Origin: Bacillus licheniformis DSM 13 = ATCC 14580 | GTDB taxonomy: Bacteria; Bacillota; Bacilli; Bacillales; Bacillaceae | Direction: 5' to 3' | Assembly: GCF_000011645.1 (NCBI RefSeq) | Contig: NC_006270.3 | Location: forward strand, 1,485,501 to 1,549,500 | Length of the DNA: 64,000 bases | Part shown: positions 1 to 8,922 of the stretch, one piece after another | Layout of the letters: each line of letters opens with the position of its first letter | Numbering within the stretch: the first letter of the stretch is position 1 | The notes under the pieces: model-generated | The model's input: only the letters and a program-made list of their open reading frames with translations | Told to the model about the DNA's origin: nothing | Database searches by the model: none | Position numbers and translations under genes: made by a program

Positions 1-725
1 ATCCTGTCCGCTCCGACAATGACGGCTGAAATGTTCTTTTCCTTCATCGTATGGGCAGCCATGCTGTCTGTAATCAGCGTCACGTCAATCCCCCCCTGCA
101 TAAGCTCCCACGCCGTCAGGCGCGCCCCCTGAAGAACAGGCCTTGTTTCACAGGCGTAAATATGAAGGTCGAGATCCTTTGTTTTGGCAAGGTAAAACGG
201 GGAAAGGGCCGTTCCGTACCTGCTTGTCGCGATCGAGCCGGCGTTGCAGATGGTCATGATGCTGTCGCCCGATTTGAACAAATGCAGAGCATTCTGTCCG
301 ATCTGCCGGCATGTTTCTTCGTCTTCAACCTGGATCTGAATCGCTTCGTGGACGAGGTTTGTTTTTGCCTCATTGACCGATTTTGCGCCCTCTGCGCTTT
401 TTAACAGCCGATTGAGGGCCCAGGATAAATTGACGGCTGTCGGCCTTGCCTGATTGAGTTCATCTTTGATTTTGCGGAGCTCCCGCAGAAAAGCGGAAAC
501 ATCAGATGTATCGATGCTTTGTGCGCAAAGGGCGAGTCCGAAGGCGGCTGTTATGCCGATGGCAGGCGCTCCCCTCACTTTTAGCGTTTGGATCGCATCA
601 TAGATGTCTTCTTTAGTTGTGAGATGCAGGTACTCCGTCTTTTCGGGAAGCTTTTGCTGGTTCAGGATTTTTACCGATGTTTCTTCCCATTCGACAGAAC
701 GGGGCACCGCAAATTGTTCCGGCAT
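1..725 (-). CDS. mtnA: S-methyl-5-thioribose-1-phosphate isomerase, 3' part outside window
   Basis: The reading frame starts at ATG 725 and runs off the left edge, giving about 241 N-terminal residues of a protein usually near 350. It opens MPEQFAVPRSVEW and contains the conserved LKVRGAPAIGITAAFGLAL block typical of MtnA (aIF2B-like fold). MtnA isomerises methylthioribose-1-phosphate to methylthioribulose-1-phosphate in the cytosolic methionine salvage pathway. It follows mtnK by 5 bases, with an AAGGAG site inside the end of mtnK, so the two are co-transcribed and translationally close. An ATG at 730 overlapping the mtnK stop is in the wrong frame. Identification is by recalled sequence similarity; confidence is high. 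Confidence 0.95.
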   Translation of the reverse strand, partial: MPEQFAVPRSVEWEETSVKILNQQKLPEKTEYLHLTTKEDIYDAIQTLKVRGAPAIGITAAFGLALCAQSIDTSDVSAFLRELRKIKDELNQARPTAVNLSWALNRLLKSAEGAKSVNEAKTNLVHEAIQIQVEDEETCRQIGQNALHLFKSGDSIMTICNAGSIATSRYGTALSPFYLAKTKDLDLHIYACETRPVLQGARLTAWELMQGGIDVTLITDSMAAHTMKEKNISAVIVGADR

Positions 726-730
726 GTCAT

Positions 731-1927
731 TCACTCCTTAAGCGCGTTTCGAAACGCTTCAATCATGTCTTTTGGCGTCCGGAAACCGCTGCGTTTTTCT
801 ATGAATGCTGCGCCTATTTTAAGGGCGAGCTTTTTTTGGCTGATTCTCCGGGAAAATGGAACGATTGTATCAAGGTCCGCAACATGGGCGAGGCCGATCG
901 TCCGGCGGATCATTTCGCAGCCGGCGAAGCCTGCTGCGTCTTCAAACGCCTGTCTCAGGACTGACTCAAGGCGCCCATTCTCATGTTTGCAAGTCTCAAC
1001 AGCATCGTTTTCCCATGCTTCGCTGAATGTCCGGCTGAACGTATTCCAGACGGTCTCAACATGGCGGTATAAAGGAGCCCGCCTGTTTTCTTCGCGAGAA
1101 AGCGCGTTTAACAGCAGGTTGGCGATAAACTGTCCGATGTCAAACCCGATCGGGCCGAAAAACGCAAACTCAGGGTCGATGATTTTCGTTTCGCCATCTT
1201 CACCGGCGAAAATGCTGCCTGTATGCAGGTCTCCGTGGATCAGCGTTTCCTCCGCTGATAAAAAGCGCTGCTTCAGTTTTGCCGCTTCAATTTTTAGCGC
1301 TTCATTGCCCCAAAGAACTTCTGCTTCATCGCGAAGCTCTTCTTCGAAATCGTTCGTCTCATGGTCAAAGAAAGGGTCTGTGAACACAAGGCTTTCTGTA
1401 ATATCGCACAGATCCGGATTCGTAAACTGCTTCACAAGCCGCTCTTTAACCGTTGGGTCAAGCGCATATTCTGATGAGTAAAAATGCGTTTTTCCAAGGA
1501 ATTCTCCGATATCTTCCGACAGATGCGGGTAATCCTTCCCGTCAATCAGTCCGTTTCTGGCGATTTCCAAGTGAGAAAGGTCTTCCAATACGGTGACGGC
1601 AAGCTCGGTGTCAGAATAGTACACTTTCGGAACAAGGTGCGGAACGTGCTCAGCCTGGCGGATCAGCGCACTGCTTTCGATTCTTGCCCTGTCAAGCGTC
1701 AGCGGCCAGCTTTCGCCGACGACTTTTGCATAAGGCACCGCCTGCTTGATGACCAATCCTCTTTGCTGCTCTTTGTCATAAACGCGGAAGACCAGATTCA
1801 GGTTTCCGTCCCCGATCTCTCGGCATGTCAGGGTGCTTTTGCTTGGAAAAAGCCCGAGACGGACGGCAAGCGCGGCCGCGGAGCTTTCAGTCAAAGTTTC
1901 GTATGCTGCGGTTTTTGTTACGGTCAT
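731..1927 (-). CDS. mtnK: 5-methylthioribose kinase
   Basis: This 398-residue protein matches the usual MtnK length. It phosphorylates 5-methylthioribose with ATP, giving the substrate of MtnA. The APH-like kinase fold is visible: a catalytic loop [12 protein letters not shown] near residues 229-240, then the metal-binding [15 protein letters not shown]. An early block [16 protein letters not shown] matches B. subtilis MtnK as remembered. It is the first gene of a leftward mtnKA operon whose leader holds a SAM riboswitch, so expression should rise when SAM is scarce. Confidence 0.96.
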
Positions 1928-1959
1928 GTGTGATTCCCCCTAAAATGTCGTTAACAAAT

Positions 1960-2156
1960 AAAAAAACCTCTTTCTCGTCGAGAGAAAGAGGCTGATTTGT
2001 CGCGTACGCCTCTCTTATCTCTCAGAATTCAAAGTCTGATGGAATTAGCACCGTGCCCTAGCGGCGCAGAGATTCGCGCCCCATTTCACAATGGTATTAC
2101 GGTCGGTTGCTGTTGGGATCATTAGGCCAGTCCTTCACCCAACTCTCGATAAGAGA
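1960..2156 (-). promoter_or_regulatory. SAM-I (S-box) riboswitch with terminator, mtnKA leader
   Basis: Read on the minus strand, the aptamer (about 2155-2010) opens CTTATCGAGAG, contains GGTGCTAATTCC, and closes GAGAGATAAGAG, which are the S-box P1 and core landmarks. A 10-bp stem CCTCTTTCTC/GAGAAAGAGG at 1967-1992, followed by a T run to 1960, is the expression-platform terminator. SAM binding should promote termination before mtnK. Confidence 0.95.
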
Positions 2157-2201
2157 AATCAATATAAAATTTTGAAATTTCAGTTCGGTCAGTTGCTGAA
2201 C

Positions 2202-2231
2202 ATGTTACCAGCATCTCCGTTTTCTTGTCAA
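2202..2231 (-). promoter_or_regulatory. Probable sigma-A promoter for mtnKA
   Basis: On the minus strand TTGACA (2231-2226) is followed after 18 bases by TAACAT (2207-2202), about 45 bases before the S-box aptamer. The -35 is perfect; the -10 is weaker. Confidence 0.6.
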
Positions 2232-2238
2232 CATTTTT

Positions 2239-3018
2239 TTAATATAAATCTTTGCGAATGTCCTCAAAAACCGGAATTTGCCCCCGCGCTTTTTCAATGT
2301 CCCTTAGGTCGATTTCGGCCCTGATGACCGCTTCTCCGCGTCCTGCTTCAGCAAGGGTGCGGCCGAGCGGATCAATGACTGTGCTGTGGCCCGCAAATTC
2401 GTTTGCCGGGTCTTTTCCCGAACGATTGCAGGCTGCGACAAAGCACTGATTTTCAATCGCTCTGGCTTTTAAAAGGCTTTGCCAGTGATCGAGGCGGGCG
2501 AGCGGCCACTCCGCCGATACAAAGATGATGCCCGCACCTTCGCTCGTATGTTTTCTGATCCATTCCGGGAAACGGATGTCGTAGCAGATGAACCCCGCAG
2601 CCGGCATCCCTTCAAGCTCGAAGCGCCCGTCGCCTGAGCCCGCTGACAAATAGAGGTGTTCGTCCATCAGCTGAAAAAGGTGAGCTTTGCTGTATTCTTT
2701 GATCAAATGTCCGTTTTTGTCTGCGATGTACATGATATTGTACACACCGCTTTTTTTCTTGACTGCGACTGAGCCGCATACGATATGGATGCGGTTTGCT
2801 TTTGCCGTTTCCTGCAGCCATCTCTTCGTTTGCCTGCCTTCTTCATCCGCGATGGAGCCGAGATTTTTTAAATCATAACCCGTCGTCCACAGCTCAGGAA
2901 GGAGAAGGATATCCGCCTTCCGGCTTTCCTGCTCGATCAGCTGCTCCGCTTTTTTGAAATTTTCAGAAGGATTGCCGTACGCGATATCGAATTGCAGGCA
3001 TGAAATTGTCAGCTTCAC
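2239..3018 (-). CDS. mtnU: Carbon-nitrogen hydrolase MtnU (omega-amidase type)
   Basis: This 259-residue member of the nitrilase superfamily has the Glu-Lys-Cys triad context: Glu in LLLPELWTTGYD, Lys in YSKAHLF, and Cys in AGFICYDIRFPEW. It corresponds to B. subtilis YkrU/MtnU. The family role is hydrolysis of the alpha-ketoglutaramate left when glutamine is the amino donor for MtnE. It lies between mtnK and the divergent mtnE, which fits that role. The exact substrate here is inferred. Confidence 0.88.
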   Translation of the reverse strand: MKLTISCLQFDIAYGNPSENFKKAEQLIEQESRKADILLLPELWTTGYDLKNLGSIADEEGRQTKRWLQETAKANRIHIVCGSVAVKKKSGVYNIMYIADKNGHLIKEYSKAHLFQLMDEHLYLSAGSGDGRFELEGMPAAGFICYDIRFPEWIRKHTSEGAGIIFVSAEWPLARLDHWQSLLKARAIENQCFVAACNRSGKDPANEFAGHSTVIDPLGRTLAEAGRGEAVIRAEIDLRDIEKARGQIPVFEDIRKDLY

Positions 3019-3113
3019 TCTGGATCACCTCATTTTTTTCTTTACATTTTACATTTAACAATATATGATGATGGACTATCATTTCAAGAATTTTTCAAAA
3101 GCGGGTGAATCGT

Positions 3114-4304
3114 ATGAAATTTGAGCATTCAGATGTACTGAAGCAGCTGCCGGAGCAGTTTTTCGCTTCCTTGGTCAAAAAGGTGAATGAAAAAATTGCC
3201 GCCGGCCATGATGTCATCAATCTCGGTCAGGGGAATCCGGATCAGCCGACACCGGAACATATCGTTGATACAATGGCGCAAGCCGTCCGCAACCCTGAAA
3301 ACCACCGGTATTCTTCCTTTCGCGGCAGCCGTTCACTCAAGGAGGCGGCGGCCGCGTTCTATCAAAGGGAATACGGCGTAGAGCTCGATCCTGAACGCGA
3401 AGTCGCTGTATTGTTCGGCGGAAAAGCCGGTCTTGTCGAACTTCCGCAATGTTTGTTAAATCCGGGGGATACAGTGCTCGTTCCCGATCCCGGCTATCCC
3501 GACTACTGGTCGGGCGTTGAACTGGCAAGAGCGAACATGGAAACGATGCCGCTTACAGCGGACAATCAGTTTCTGCCTGACTACAGCCGGATTCCCAAGG
3601 AAGTGAAAGAAAAAGCGAAGCTCATGTATTTAAATTATCCGAACAACCCGACCGGTGCCCAAGCCACATCTGCTTTTTTCGAAGAGACCGTCCGGTTTGC
3701 CAAGTCGAACGGAATTTGCGTCGTCCATGATTTTGCCTACGGCGCGATCGGCTACGACGGCAAGAGGCCTGTCAGCTTTCTCGAAACGGCGGGAGCAAAA
3801 GACGCAGGAATCGAAATTTACACGCTTTCCAAAACGTATAATATGGCTGGATGGCGGGTCGGGTTTGCAGTCGGCAACGCCTCTGTGATCGAAGCGCTGA
3901 ACCTTTACCAGGACCATATGTATGTCAGCCTCTTTAAAGCAGTCCAAGACGCCGCGGCGGCCGCGCTCCTATCAGATCAAGCGTGTGTCCAGGAGCAAAA
4001 TGAGCGCTACGAAAAAAGGCGGAATGCATGGATCCGCGCGGTCCGCGATATCGGCTGGCATGCGGATGCTCCGCAAGGATCTTTTTTCGCCTGGATGCCT
4101 GTTCCCGACGGCTATACATCTGAGGCTTTTTCCGATCTGCTTCTCGAAAAAGCGAATGTCGTCACCGCGCCCGGCATCGGCTTCGGCAAACACGGGGAAG
4201 GCTATGTGAGAGTCGGCCTCTTGACAAGCGAAGAGCGGCTCCGGGAAGCGGCTTCGCGTATTGCCGAGCTGAATATATTCAAAAAGACCGGCCACAGTCA
4301 TTGA
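3114..4304 (+). CDS. mtnE: Methionine-salvage aminotransferase
   Basis: MtnE is a PLP-dependent class I/II aminotransferase that converts 2-oxo-4-methylthiobutyrate to methionine, the last salvage step. Visible features are NLGQGNPDQPTPEH near the N terminus, PNNPTG, the PLP lysine in SKTYNMAGWR, and a C-terminal GEGYVRVGL arginine motif. I start at ATG 3114, which matches the MKFE start of B. subtilis MtnE and has GGGTGA upstream; an in-frame GTG at 3105 would add three residues. The product is 396 residues. It is divergent from mtnU, and the promoter for the next operon overlaps its stop codon. Confidence 0.94.
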   Translation: MKFEHSDVLKQLPEQFFASLVKKVNEKIAAGHDVINLGQGNPDQPTPEHIVDTMAQAVRNPENHRYSSFRGSRSLKEAAAAFYQREYGVELDPEREVAVLFGGKAGLVELPQCLLNPGDTVLVPDPGYPDYWSGVELARANMETMPLTADNQFLPDYSRIPKEVKEKAKLMYLNYPNNPTGAQATSAFFEETVRFAKSNGICVVHDFAYGAIGYDGKRPVSFLETAGAKDAGIEIYTLSKTYNMAGWRVGFAVGNASVIEALNLYQDHMYVSLFKAVQDAAAAALLSDQACVQEQNERYEKRRNAWIRAVRDIGWHADAPQGSFFAWMPVPDGYTSEAFSDLLLEKANVVTAPGIGFGKHGEGYVRVGLLTSEERLREAASRIAELNIFKKTGHSH

Positions 4305-4329
4305 CAACCGGGAGAAACGATGGGATAAT
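4301..4329 (+). promoter_or_regulatory. Sigma-A promoter for mtnWXBD
   Basis: TTGACA (4301-4306), 17-base spacer, GATAAT (4324-4329). It overlaps the end of mtnE and lies about 25 bases upstream of the S-box aptamer. Confidence 0.8.
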
Positions 4330-4353
4330 TCAAAATAATTTATAAAATCAATA

Positions 4354-4509
4354 TTCTTATCAAGAGCAGGCAGAGGGACAAGCCCGATGAAGCCCGGCAA
4401 CCGACTTTTTAAGCACGGTGCTAATTCTTGCAGCTGACGCTGAGAGATAAGGATTCGAACCTGAAAAGCGAAACCTCTTTTAGCTAAAGCAGCAAAAGAG
4501 GTTTTTTTA
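4354..4509 (+). promoter_or_regulatory. SAM-I (S-box) riboswitch with terminator, mtnWXBD leader
   Basis: The aptamer at 4354-4454 opens TTCTTATCAAGAG, carries GCCCGGCAACC and GGTGCTAATTC, and closes GAGAGATAAGGA. The terminator AAACCTCTTTT/AAAAGAGGTTT with a T run occupies 4471-4509, and mtnW begins about 30 bases later. Confidence 0.96.
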
Positions 4510-4537
4510 TATGCATGAAGCAGGAAGGAGCTACAGA

Positions 4538-5755
4538 ATGAGTGAACTTTTGGCAACATATATCTTGGCCGATCCAGGCTGTGACGCAGAAAAGCGGGCC
4601 GAGCAAATCGCGATCGGGCTGACGGTCGGATCGTGGACAGATCTGCCGCTCTTAAAGCAGGAGCAGCTGAAAAAGCATAAAGGACGCGTCGTCAACGTCG
4701 AAGAAACAGAAAGCGAGCTGGGGGAAAAACAGGCAACGGTCACCATCGCCTATCCGGAAGCCAATTTTACAAACGACATTCCCGCTGTGCTGACGACCGT
4801 TTTTGGAAAGCTGTCTCTCGACGGAAAAATCAAATTGGCGGATTTGGAGTTTTCGCGGTCTTTTAAGCAATCTTTGCCGGGTCCAAAATTCGGCGTATAC
4901 GGGATCCGGAAAAAAATCGGCGAATTTGAAAGGCCGCTGTTGATGAGCATTTTTAAAGGCGTCATCGGCCGCGATATGGAAGACTTGAAGGAACAGCTGA
5001 GGCAGCAGGCTCTTGGCGGAGTGGATTTGATCAAGGACGATGAAATCCTATTCGAAACAGGCAGTGCCCCCTTTGAAAAACGAATCACGGAAGGAAAAAA
5101 AGTGCTTGAGGAAGCCTTTGAAGAAACAGGGCGCAAAACGCTGTATGCCGTCAACCTGACGGGCAGGACAATGGAGCTGAAAGCGAAAGCGAGAAAAGCA
5201 GCCGAGCTCGGAGCTGATGTTTTGCTGCTTAATGTGTTTGCCTACGGGCTCGATGTTTTGCAAAGCTTTGCAGAAGACGATGACATCCCGCTGCCGATTA
5301 TGGCGCACCCGGCAGTAAGCGGCGCACTTACTTCATCGCCGCATTACGGTTTTTCCCATTCGCTCTTGCTCGGCAAACTGAACCGGTATGCGGGTGCCGA
5401 TTTCAGCCTGTTCCCTTCTCCGTACGGAAGCGTCGCTCTGCCGAAGCGAGATGCGCTTGCCATATACGATGAATGCACGAAGGAAGACGTCTTTAAACCG
5501 ACATTCGCGGTGCCGTCGGCCGGCATTCACCCCGGCATGGTCCCGCTCTTGATGAAAGACTTTGGCATTGACCACATCATCAATGCAGGCGGGGGGATTC
5601 ACGGCCATCCAAACGGGGCGGCAGGCGGAGGAAGAGCGTTTCGGGCGGTCATTGATGCCGTCTTAGAAGCGGAGCCTGTCGAAGAGAAAGCAAAGCGCTC
5701 TCCCGATTTGAAGCTCGCCCTTGAAAAATGGGGAAGGGTTGAGGTCTCTGTATGA
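4538..5755 (+). CDS. mtnW: 2,3-diketo-5-methylthiopentyl-1-phosphate enolase (RuBisCO-like)
   Basis: This 405-residue RuBisCO-like protein (type IV) acts as the enolase of methionine salvage. The carbamylated-lysine region GGVDLIKDDEI is near residue 150, with MAHPAVSGAL and the phosphate-binding GGGIHGHPNGAAGGGRA region in the C-terminal barrel. ATG 4538 is preceded by AGGAAGGAG and gives the family start MSELLATY; a longer frame from 4511 would begin inside the riboswitch terminator and is rejected. Its last four bases overlap the start of mtnX (ATGA), indicating translational coupling. Confidence 0.96.
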   Translation: MSELLATYILADPGCDAEKRAEQIAIGLTVGSWTDLPLLKQEQLKKHKGRVVNVEETESELGEKQATVTIAYPEANFTNDIPAVLTTVFGKLSLDGKIKLADLEFSRSFKQSLPGPKFGVYGIRKKIGEFERPLLMSIFKGVIGRDMEDLKEQLRQQALGGVDLIKDDEILFETGSAPFEKRITEGKKVLEEAFEETGRKTLYAVNLTGRTMELKAKARKAAELGADVLLLNVFAYGLDVLQSFAEDDDIPLPIMAHPAVSGALTSSPHYGFSHSLLLGKLNRYAGADFSLFPSPYGSVALPKRDALAIYDECTKEDVFKPTFAVPSAGIHPGMVPLLMKDFGIDHIINAGGGIHGHPNGAAGGGRAFRAVIDAVLEAEPVEEKAKRSPDLKLALEKWGRVEVSV

Positions 5756-7035
5756 GAAAGCCGCTTATCATTTGCGATTTTGACGGAACGATCACAACAA
5801 ACGACAACATCATCAGCATTATGAAACAATTTGCTCCAGAAGAATGGACCGCTCTAAAAGACGGGGTTCTGTCCAAGGACATATCGATTCGGGACGGAGT
5901 CGGCAGAATGTTTAATTTGCTTCCGGCCAGCCTGAAAGAAGACATTACGGCATATGTACTGAAACAAGCCGAGACCCGCCCCGGATTTAAAGAATTTGTT
6001 TCTTTCCTGGATGAGAAGGGTCTTCCGTTTTACGTTGTGAGCGGAGGGATGGATTTTTTCGTCTATCCTCTGCTTGAAGGAATTGTCGGAAAGGACCGCA
6101 TTTATTGCAACGAGGCCGCTTTCACCAGCCGCAATATCGAGATCCGCTGGCCGTATCCGTGTGACGGCGGCTGCGGAAATGACTGCGGCTGCTGCAAGCC
6201 TTCCATCATCCGCCGGCTGAAAGGCCGGGACGATTTCGTTGTCATGATCGGGGACTCTGTTACAGATGTTGAAGCTGCCAAATGTTCCGATTTATGCATC
6301 GCGCGCGACTATTTGCTGCGGGAATGTGAAGAGCTCGGCTTGAAGCATGCGGCATTCGGCGATTTCCGCGATGTAAGGCGAATACTCGAAGAGACCGCGG
6401 AGGTGAAAGAATGGATGTCTGAGCAAAAACGGCAGGAACTAGCCGAGGTAAAAAAAGAGCTTGCGGAAAGGGATTGGTTCCCGGCGACAAGCGGTAATCT
6501 GTCAATCAAAGTATCAGAAGACCCGCTGCGGTTTCTCATCACAGCAAGCGGAAAAGATAAAAGAAAAGAGACCGAGGAGGATTTTCTCCTGGCGGACGAA
6601 GAGGGGAGGCCGGCGGAGACCGGACACGCGCTGAAGCCGTCGGCGGAGACGCTGCTGCACACCTATGTCTATCAACACACAAACGCCGGCTGCTGTCTTC
6701 ACGTCCACACGGTTGACAACAATGTCATCTCAGAGCTTTATGCAAAAGAAAAGCAAGTGACATTCAGGGGCCAGGAAATCATAAAGGCGCTCGGACTTTG
6801 GGAGGAGCACGCGGAGGTCACGGTCCCGATTATCGAAAACAGCGCTCATATTCCTGATTTGGCGGCGGATTTTGCCGGGCACCTTTCAGGCGATTCAGGC
6901 GCAGTGCTGATTCGCAGCCACGGCATTACTGTCTGGGGAAAAACGGCATTTGAGGCAAAGCGGATGCTTGAAGCATATGAATTCTTGTTCAGCTGGCATT
7001 TAAAGCTGAAAGCTTTGCAGGCTTATCACGTTTAA
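5752..7035 (+). CDS. mtnX-mtnB: MtnX phosphatase and MtnB dehydratase in one continuous frame
   Basis: One open frame of 427 codons contains two methionine-salvage enzymes that are separate in B. subtilis. Residues 1 to about 220 are MtnX, a HAD phosphatase (DFDGT near residue 9, GDSVTDVEAA near 165) that dephosphorylates 2-hydroxy-3-keto-5-methylthiopentenyl-1-phosphate. Residues about 222-427 are MtnB, a class II aldolase-like methylthioribulose-1-phosphate dehydratase (FPATSGNLS, the zinc-site HVHTV, RSHGITVWGKT). The join EVKEWMSEQKRQELAEV lacks the roughly 14-residue C-terminal tail of B. subtilis MtnX. An internal ribosome site and ATG at 6415 still fit a separate MtnB. It may be a true fusion, or separate genes joined by a small indel. 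Confidence 0.9.
   Translation: MRKPLIICDFDGTITTNDNIISIMKQFAPEEWTALKDGVLSKDISIRDGVGRMFNLLPASLKEDITAYVLKQAETRPGFKEFVSFLDEKGLPFYVVSGGMDFFVYPLLEGIVGKDRIYCNEAAFTSRNIEIRWPYPCDGGCGNDCGCCKPSIIRRLKGRDDFVVMIGDSVTDVEAAKCSDLCIARDYLLRECEELGLKHAAFGDFRDVRRILEETAEVKEWMSEQKRQELAEVKKELAERDWFPATSGNLSIKVSEDPLRFLITASGKDKRKETEEDFLLADEEGRPAETGHALKPSAETLLHTYVYQHTNAGCCLHVHTVDNNVISELYAKEKQVTFRGQEIIKALGLWEEHAEVTVPIIENSAHIPDLAADFAGHLSGDSGAVLIRSHGITVWGKTAFEAKRMLEAYEFLFSWHLKLKALQAYHV
6399..6417 (+). promoter_or_regulatory. Internal ribosome-binding site and start of mtnB
   Basis: GGAGG at 6399-6403 is followed after 11 bases by ATG 6415, the position homologous to the start of free-standing MtnB. A 206-residue MtnB could therefore be made on its own even though the frame continues from mtnX. 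Confidence 0.6.
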
Positions 7036-7055
7036 CTAAAAAAGGGGGAGAAAGC

Positions 7056-7595
7056 ATGGCGACAATTCGGATCCATGATGAACAAAACACGAGCATTGAA
7101 AACCAGGAAGAAGTAGAACAATTTCTAAAGCGGCAGGAGGTCATTTATGAAAAGTGGGATATCACAAAACTGCCGGCCGGTTTAAAGGAAAAATACGATT
7201 TGACCGATGAAGAGAAACAGGAGATTTTAGACGTCTTTGCCGCTGAAATCAAAGACATTTCAGAACGCCGCGGCTATAAAGCGAGCGATGTCATCTCGCT
7301 TTCCGACCAAAATCCGAAACTCGATGAGCTTTTGAAAAACTTCAAACAGGAGCATCATCATACAGACGATGAAGTCAGGTTTATCGTCAGCGGCCACGGC
7401 ATCTTTGCGATAGAAGGAAAAGACGGCACATTTTTTGATGTCCTTTTAAATCCGGGGGATTTGATCTCTGTTCCTGAAAACACCCGCCATTATTTCACGC
7501 TTCAGGAAGACCGGAAAGTCGTGGCTGTCAGAATCTTTGTGACGACAGAGGGCTGGGTGCCGATTTATGAAAAAGAGAATGTGAACCAGTCATAA
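7056..7595 (+). CDS. mtnD: Acireductone dioxygenase
   Basis: This 179-residue cupin has the ARD metal-ligand pattern HHHTDDEVRFIVSGHG (His, His, Glu) followed by a later His in ENTRHYF. With Fe2+ it converts acireductone to the 2-oxo acid that MtnE transaminates; with Ni2+ it gives methylthiopropionate and CO. It is preceded by AAAGGGGGAG and ends the mtnWXBD operon at a strong bidirectional terminator. Confidence 0.96.
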   Translation: MATIRIHDEQNTSIENQEEVEQFLKRQEVIYEKWDITKLPAGLKEKYDLTDEEKQEILDVFAAEIKDISERRGYKASDVISLSDQNPKLDELLKNFKQEHHHTDDEVRFIVSGHGIFAIEGKDGTFFDVLLNPGDLISVPENTRHYFTLQEDRKVVAVRIFVTTEGWVPIYEKENVNQS

Positions 7596-7623
7596 AAAAA
7601 GCGTCCCCGGGGACGCTTTTTAT
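7594..7623. terminator. Bidirectional terminator between mtnD and fosB
   Basis: AAAAAAAGCGTCCCC/GGGGACGCTTTTT is a perfect palindrome with A/T runs on both sides. It serves the convergent mtnD and fosB-like genes. Confidence 0.92.
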
Positions 7624-8084
7624 TTGTTTCTGTCATAAAGAGCCTTGATGTGGCCTTCATGAAATGAAAGATGCGGTTTTTCATTTTGATAGTATTGAAG
7701 ACGGTCAAATACAGAGCCTGTGTGAAGCTCGAACTTATGGCCGTCTGGATCTGAGAAATAAATTGAATCTCTGTCTCCTTCATGCCGTTTTCTGCCCTTC
7801 AGCACATTAACGCCTAAATCGTGTAATTTCTTTTCCCAGAACGGCAAATCTTCCTGTTGGATCGAAAACGCGATATGGGTGTAAGAGTCGTGGATTTCCT
7901 GTCTTTTAATGTCTTTCTCTTCGTTGAATGCGAGCCAGATGCCGTTCAGGTCAAAATAAGCGGTTTTCTCGGCTTTTACGAGCCACTTGGCATCAAACAC
8001 CTTTTCATAGAATGAAATAGAGACGGACAGGTCAGAGACCGAAAACAAGAGATGATTGATGCCGAGGATTTTATTGTTTTCCAT
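7620..8084 (-). CDS. fosB: FosB-type metallothiol transferase (fosfomycin resistance)
   Basis: This 154-residue vicinal-oxygen-chelate (glyoxalase-fold) protein has the FosB metal ligands: His in GINHLLFSVSDL, His in SYTHIAFS, and Glu in DGHKFELHTG. SIYFSDPDGHKFE is characteristic of FosB. The family adds bacillithiol or cysteine to the fosfomycin epoxide in the cytosol. It starts inside the end of ykvA, so the two are probably co-transcribed. The sequence supports FosB well; the resistance phenotype is inferred. Confidence 0.85.
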   Translation of the reverse strand: MENNKILGINHLLFSVSDLSVSISFYEKVFDAKWLVKAEKTAYFDLNGIWLAFNEEKDIKRQEIHDSYTHIAFSIQQEDLPFWEKKLHDLGVNVLKGRKRHEGDRDSIYFSDPDGHKFELHTGSVFDRLQYYQNEKPHLSFHEGHIKALYDRNK

Positions 8085-8403
8085 TGTAATTTACTCTCCC
8101 TGTTAGATGTGTTTCAAACCCGTCCAGCTCTTTGGTGATTTGCCTGAAGAGAAAAGCGAGCACAGCCGCATCATCAAGCCAGCCGACGCCTGCGAGAACA
8201 TCGGGGATCAAATCGATCGGTGACAGCACATAGATAAATGCCAGCGCGGCCAGCAAAATTGTTTTTTTCGGGAATAAGGGGTAGTCTCCCTTTCTCCAGG
8301 CTCTAAATGCCCTGAAAAACAATAAGAGGCCTGAATATGCTTCTTTCACGGCAAAGACGGTTCGGAGCTTTGAAACTGGTTTTTTCATCATTTGGCGCAT
8401 CAT
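8071..8403 (-). CDS. ykvA: YkvA-like DUF1232 membrane protein
   Basis: This protein of about 110 residues carries the DUF1232 signature: a hydrophobic helix ILLAALAFIYVLSPIDLIPD followed by GVGWLDDAAVLAFLF. The function of the family is not established. I start at the paired ATGs 8403/8400, preceded by AAGGAGGT; a longer frame to 8484 lacks a ribosome site. B. subtilis has ykvA at the same place. Confidence 0.82.
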   Translation of the reverse strand: MMRQMMKKPVSKLRTVFAVKEAYSGLLLFFRAFRAWRKGDYPLFPKKTILLAALAFIYVLSPIDLIPDVLAGVGWLDDAAVLAFLFRQITKELDGFETHLTGRVNYNGKQ

Positions 8404-8618
8404 TGGACCTCCTTCTATCCGTATGAACTCTTTTAAAGGTGGTTTACCATATTTCATCGATGGGTATAACACCATTAATTCCACAAATCTATTATACTCG
8501 ATTTCAAAATATTTTTTTCGGAAATAGGTTTACAAAATAAGTATAATCTGTAATAATGCTCAAGTACGCAAAATCTGGATGGTTTTAAGAAACGATATGT
8601 TGGTAAGGGGTGAAGCGT

Positions 8619-8861
8619 ATGCAAAGGTATATTGAAAAAGAAGCATTGCTCGTTTCCATCAGCAAGAAGCGGCAAATGATGGTTGAAGCCGCTGAAATCT
8701 ATGGATATACAGGGGATGAAACGATCAGGCGGAGCCAGGAGCTGGATCAATTAATTTATGAATATCAAAAATTGTCTATGAATGAAAACGCGCCAGACAA
8801 TCTGCTGCAAGATTTTTTAGGCTGCATCGACTGTCTGCCCGTTGAAAAATATACGGCATAG
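8619..8861 (+). CDS. spo0E: Spo0E-type aspartyl-phosphate phosphatase
   Basis: This 80-residue helical-hairpin protein has the Spo0E family signature SQELDQLIYEYQ near residues 37-48. Spo0E dephosphorylates Spo0A-P and so delays sporulation. ATG 8619 follows AAGGGGTG with good spacing; an in-frame GTG at 8610 would overlap that site. The gene lies beside kinD, as in B. subtilis, where a small gene (eag) lies between them; I see none here. Confidence 0.9.
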   Translation: MQRYIEKEALLVSISKKRQMMVEAAEIYGYTGDETIRRSQELDQLIYEYQKLSMNENAPDNLLQDFLGCIDCLPVEKYTA

Positions 8862-8871
8862 CGGATGAACG

Positions 8872-8906
8872 AAAAAGAGCTGCCGTAAGGAAGGCAGGCT
8901 CTTTTA
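8872..8906. terminator. Terminator between spo0E and kinD
   Basis: An AAAAAGAGCTGCC/GGCAGGCTCTTTT hairpin with A and T runs on either side can end both convergent genes. Confidence 0.75.
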
Positions 8907-8922
8907 CAGGAACGGGGAAACC

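Noticed and set aside
588..1481. 297-codon plus-strand frame over mtnK
   Set aside because: Antisense shadow of mtnK and mtnA; no domain, and those genes are certain.
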